DNA from: UBA961 sp049317525
GTDB lineage: Bacteria > Bacteroidota > Ignavibacteria > Kapaibacteriales > UBA961
Assembly: GCA_049317525.1 (NCBI GenBank)
Contig: JBMOIC010000004.1
Span: 1 to 64,000, forward strand
Length of the DNA: 64,000 bases
Direction of reading: 5' to 3'
Shown here in pieces: positions 63,440 to 64,000 of this stretch. The notes under the pieces are model-generated. The model was given only the letters and a program-made list of their open reading frames with translations, did not search any database and had not been told where the DNA came from. Each line of letters starts with the position of its first letter. Position 1 is the stretch's first letter. Both the position numbers and the translations under genes were made by a program.

Positions 63440-64000
63440 TTAAAGAAGTAAACCTGCTAATGTTGCAGTAAGTAAATTTCCTAGTGCTCCAGTAGCCATT
63501 GCTTTAAGTCCTAATTGCGCAATATCTTTTTTTCTATGAGGAGCCATTTCACCAATTCCACCAATTTGAATTGCTATTGAACTAAAATTTGCAAAGCCAC
63601 ATAAAGCAAAACTAGCCATTCTAATTGTTTTGGGGTCTAATGATTGTTGTTTTATCATTTCTGATAAATCAGCATATGCGATAAATTCATTCAAACTTAT
63701 TTTAGTACCAATAAGAGATCCAAAAGCTTGAGCATCTTGCGGGGGAACTCCTAAAATCAATGCAATGGGTGATAATAGCCATCCAAATAGTTGCTTTAAA
63801 TCAACTGGAAAATTAATTCCATATTGAAATACTACTTCATGTATCCAATACATACAGCTATTTATACCTGCTACTAAAGCAATAAAAGCAATTAACATTG
63901 CAGCAATTCCAAGTGCTAATTTTATTCCGTCTGAAGCTCCATTTGCAGCTGCTTCTACTAAAGTATAACTATTGGCAAGTACAGGCTCTGGCAATTGATT
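63440..64000 (-). CDS. Concentrative nucleoside transporter (CNT/NupC family), N-terminal part beyond window edge
   Basis: Only the last 187 residues are in the window; the frame is open to position 64000 and continues past it. The visible part has several helices with motifs characteristic of the C-terminal Nucleos_tra2 domain of CNT proteins: LVEAAANGASDGIKLALGIAAMLIAF, LFGWLLSPIALILGVP, SLIGTKISLNEFIAYADL and ALCGFANFSSIAIQIGGIGEMAPHRK. Family members import nucleosides with Na+ or H+. The real start is outside the window. Confidence 0.92.
   Translation of the reverse strand, partial: NQLPEPVLANSYTLVEAAANGASDGIKLALGIAAMLIAFIALVAGINSCMYWIHEVVFQYGINFPVDLKQLFGWLLSPIALILGVPPQDAQAFGSLIGTKISLNEFIAYADLSEMIKQQSLDPKTIRMASFALCGFANFSSIAIQIGGIGEMAPHRKKDIAQLGLKAMATGALGNLLTATLAGLLL

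Overview
The window is AT-rich (about one third G+C by eye), tightly packed bacterial chromosome. The content points to the Bacteroidota / Ignavibacteria-Kapabacteria side of the FCB group. It has a type IX secretion protein (PorQ) and three secreted proteins with C-terminal sorting-type tails. It also has a TonB-dependent receptor with an N-terminal carboxypeptidase-like domain, lipid A genes, and Bacteroidota-type families (DUF4856, imelysin, HTTM, DUF2723). The genetic code is standard, since several ATGA stop/start overlaps use TGA as stop. I see no tRNA, rRNA, CRISPR array, insertion sequence or prophage. The genus cannot be named from this alone.

Layout. 1-2332 (minus): a truncated secreted protein made of 19-residue repeats, a serine beta-lactamase-like hydrolase, and a small outer-membrane-like protein with a clear terminator. 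2537-8514 (plus): a coupled four-gene uptake operon (DUF4856 lipoprotein, imelysin-like lipoprotein, HTTM membrane protein, TonB-dependent receptor) preceded by a 19-bp dyad that could be a metal-responsive operator. 8515-24789 (minus): a barrel/OmpA-like protein, recG, a lone rfbA, the phosphate operon pstSCAB-phoU, a large secreted Asp-box protein, a glutamine-amidotransferase-like hydrolase and a lipid A block (lpxK, a DUF374 acyltransferase, lpxB).

24883-31515 (mostly plus): three TPR proteins, a DUF3592 membrane protein, mpl (murein peptide recycling) and trhO (tRNA hydroxylation). One opposite-strand small membrane protein overlaps a TPR gene at its 5' end. 31470-44485 (minus): mgtE, an ABC-F ATPase, an HI0933-type flavoprotein, an alpha/beta hydrolase lacking its nucleophile serine, an endonuclease/exonuclease/phosphatase lipoprotein, proline dehydrogenase, and a tandem pair of M12B-like secreted zinc proteases.

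44812-55396 (plus): a small polysaccharide group (Wzz-like, glycosyltransferase-like, Wzx-like), then PBP2, an orphan sugar-type solute-binding lipoprotein, a DUF2723 glycosyltransferase-like protein and an unknown membrane protein. 55450-64000 (minus): a long run of nearly abutting genes from a truncated nucleoside transporter through enoyl-CoA hydratase, gpmA, rsfS, argS, a CDGSH protein, a NUDIX hydrolase, parA, parB, a thioesterase, porQ and a small secreted protein, ending at a strong hairpin terminator.

Most of the window is core metabolism, envelope and transport. Nothing in it is clearly a wholly new system. The best leads are the HTTM/imelysin/TonB operon with its upstream dyad, the orphan binding protein coupled to PBP2 and DUF2723, the nucleophile-less hydrolase, the 19-residue repeat protein at the left edge, and the 32-bp overlap of two divergent signal-peptide genes.
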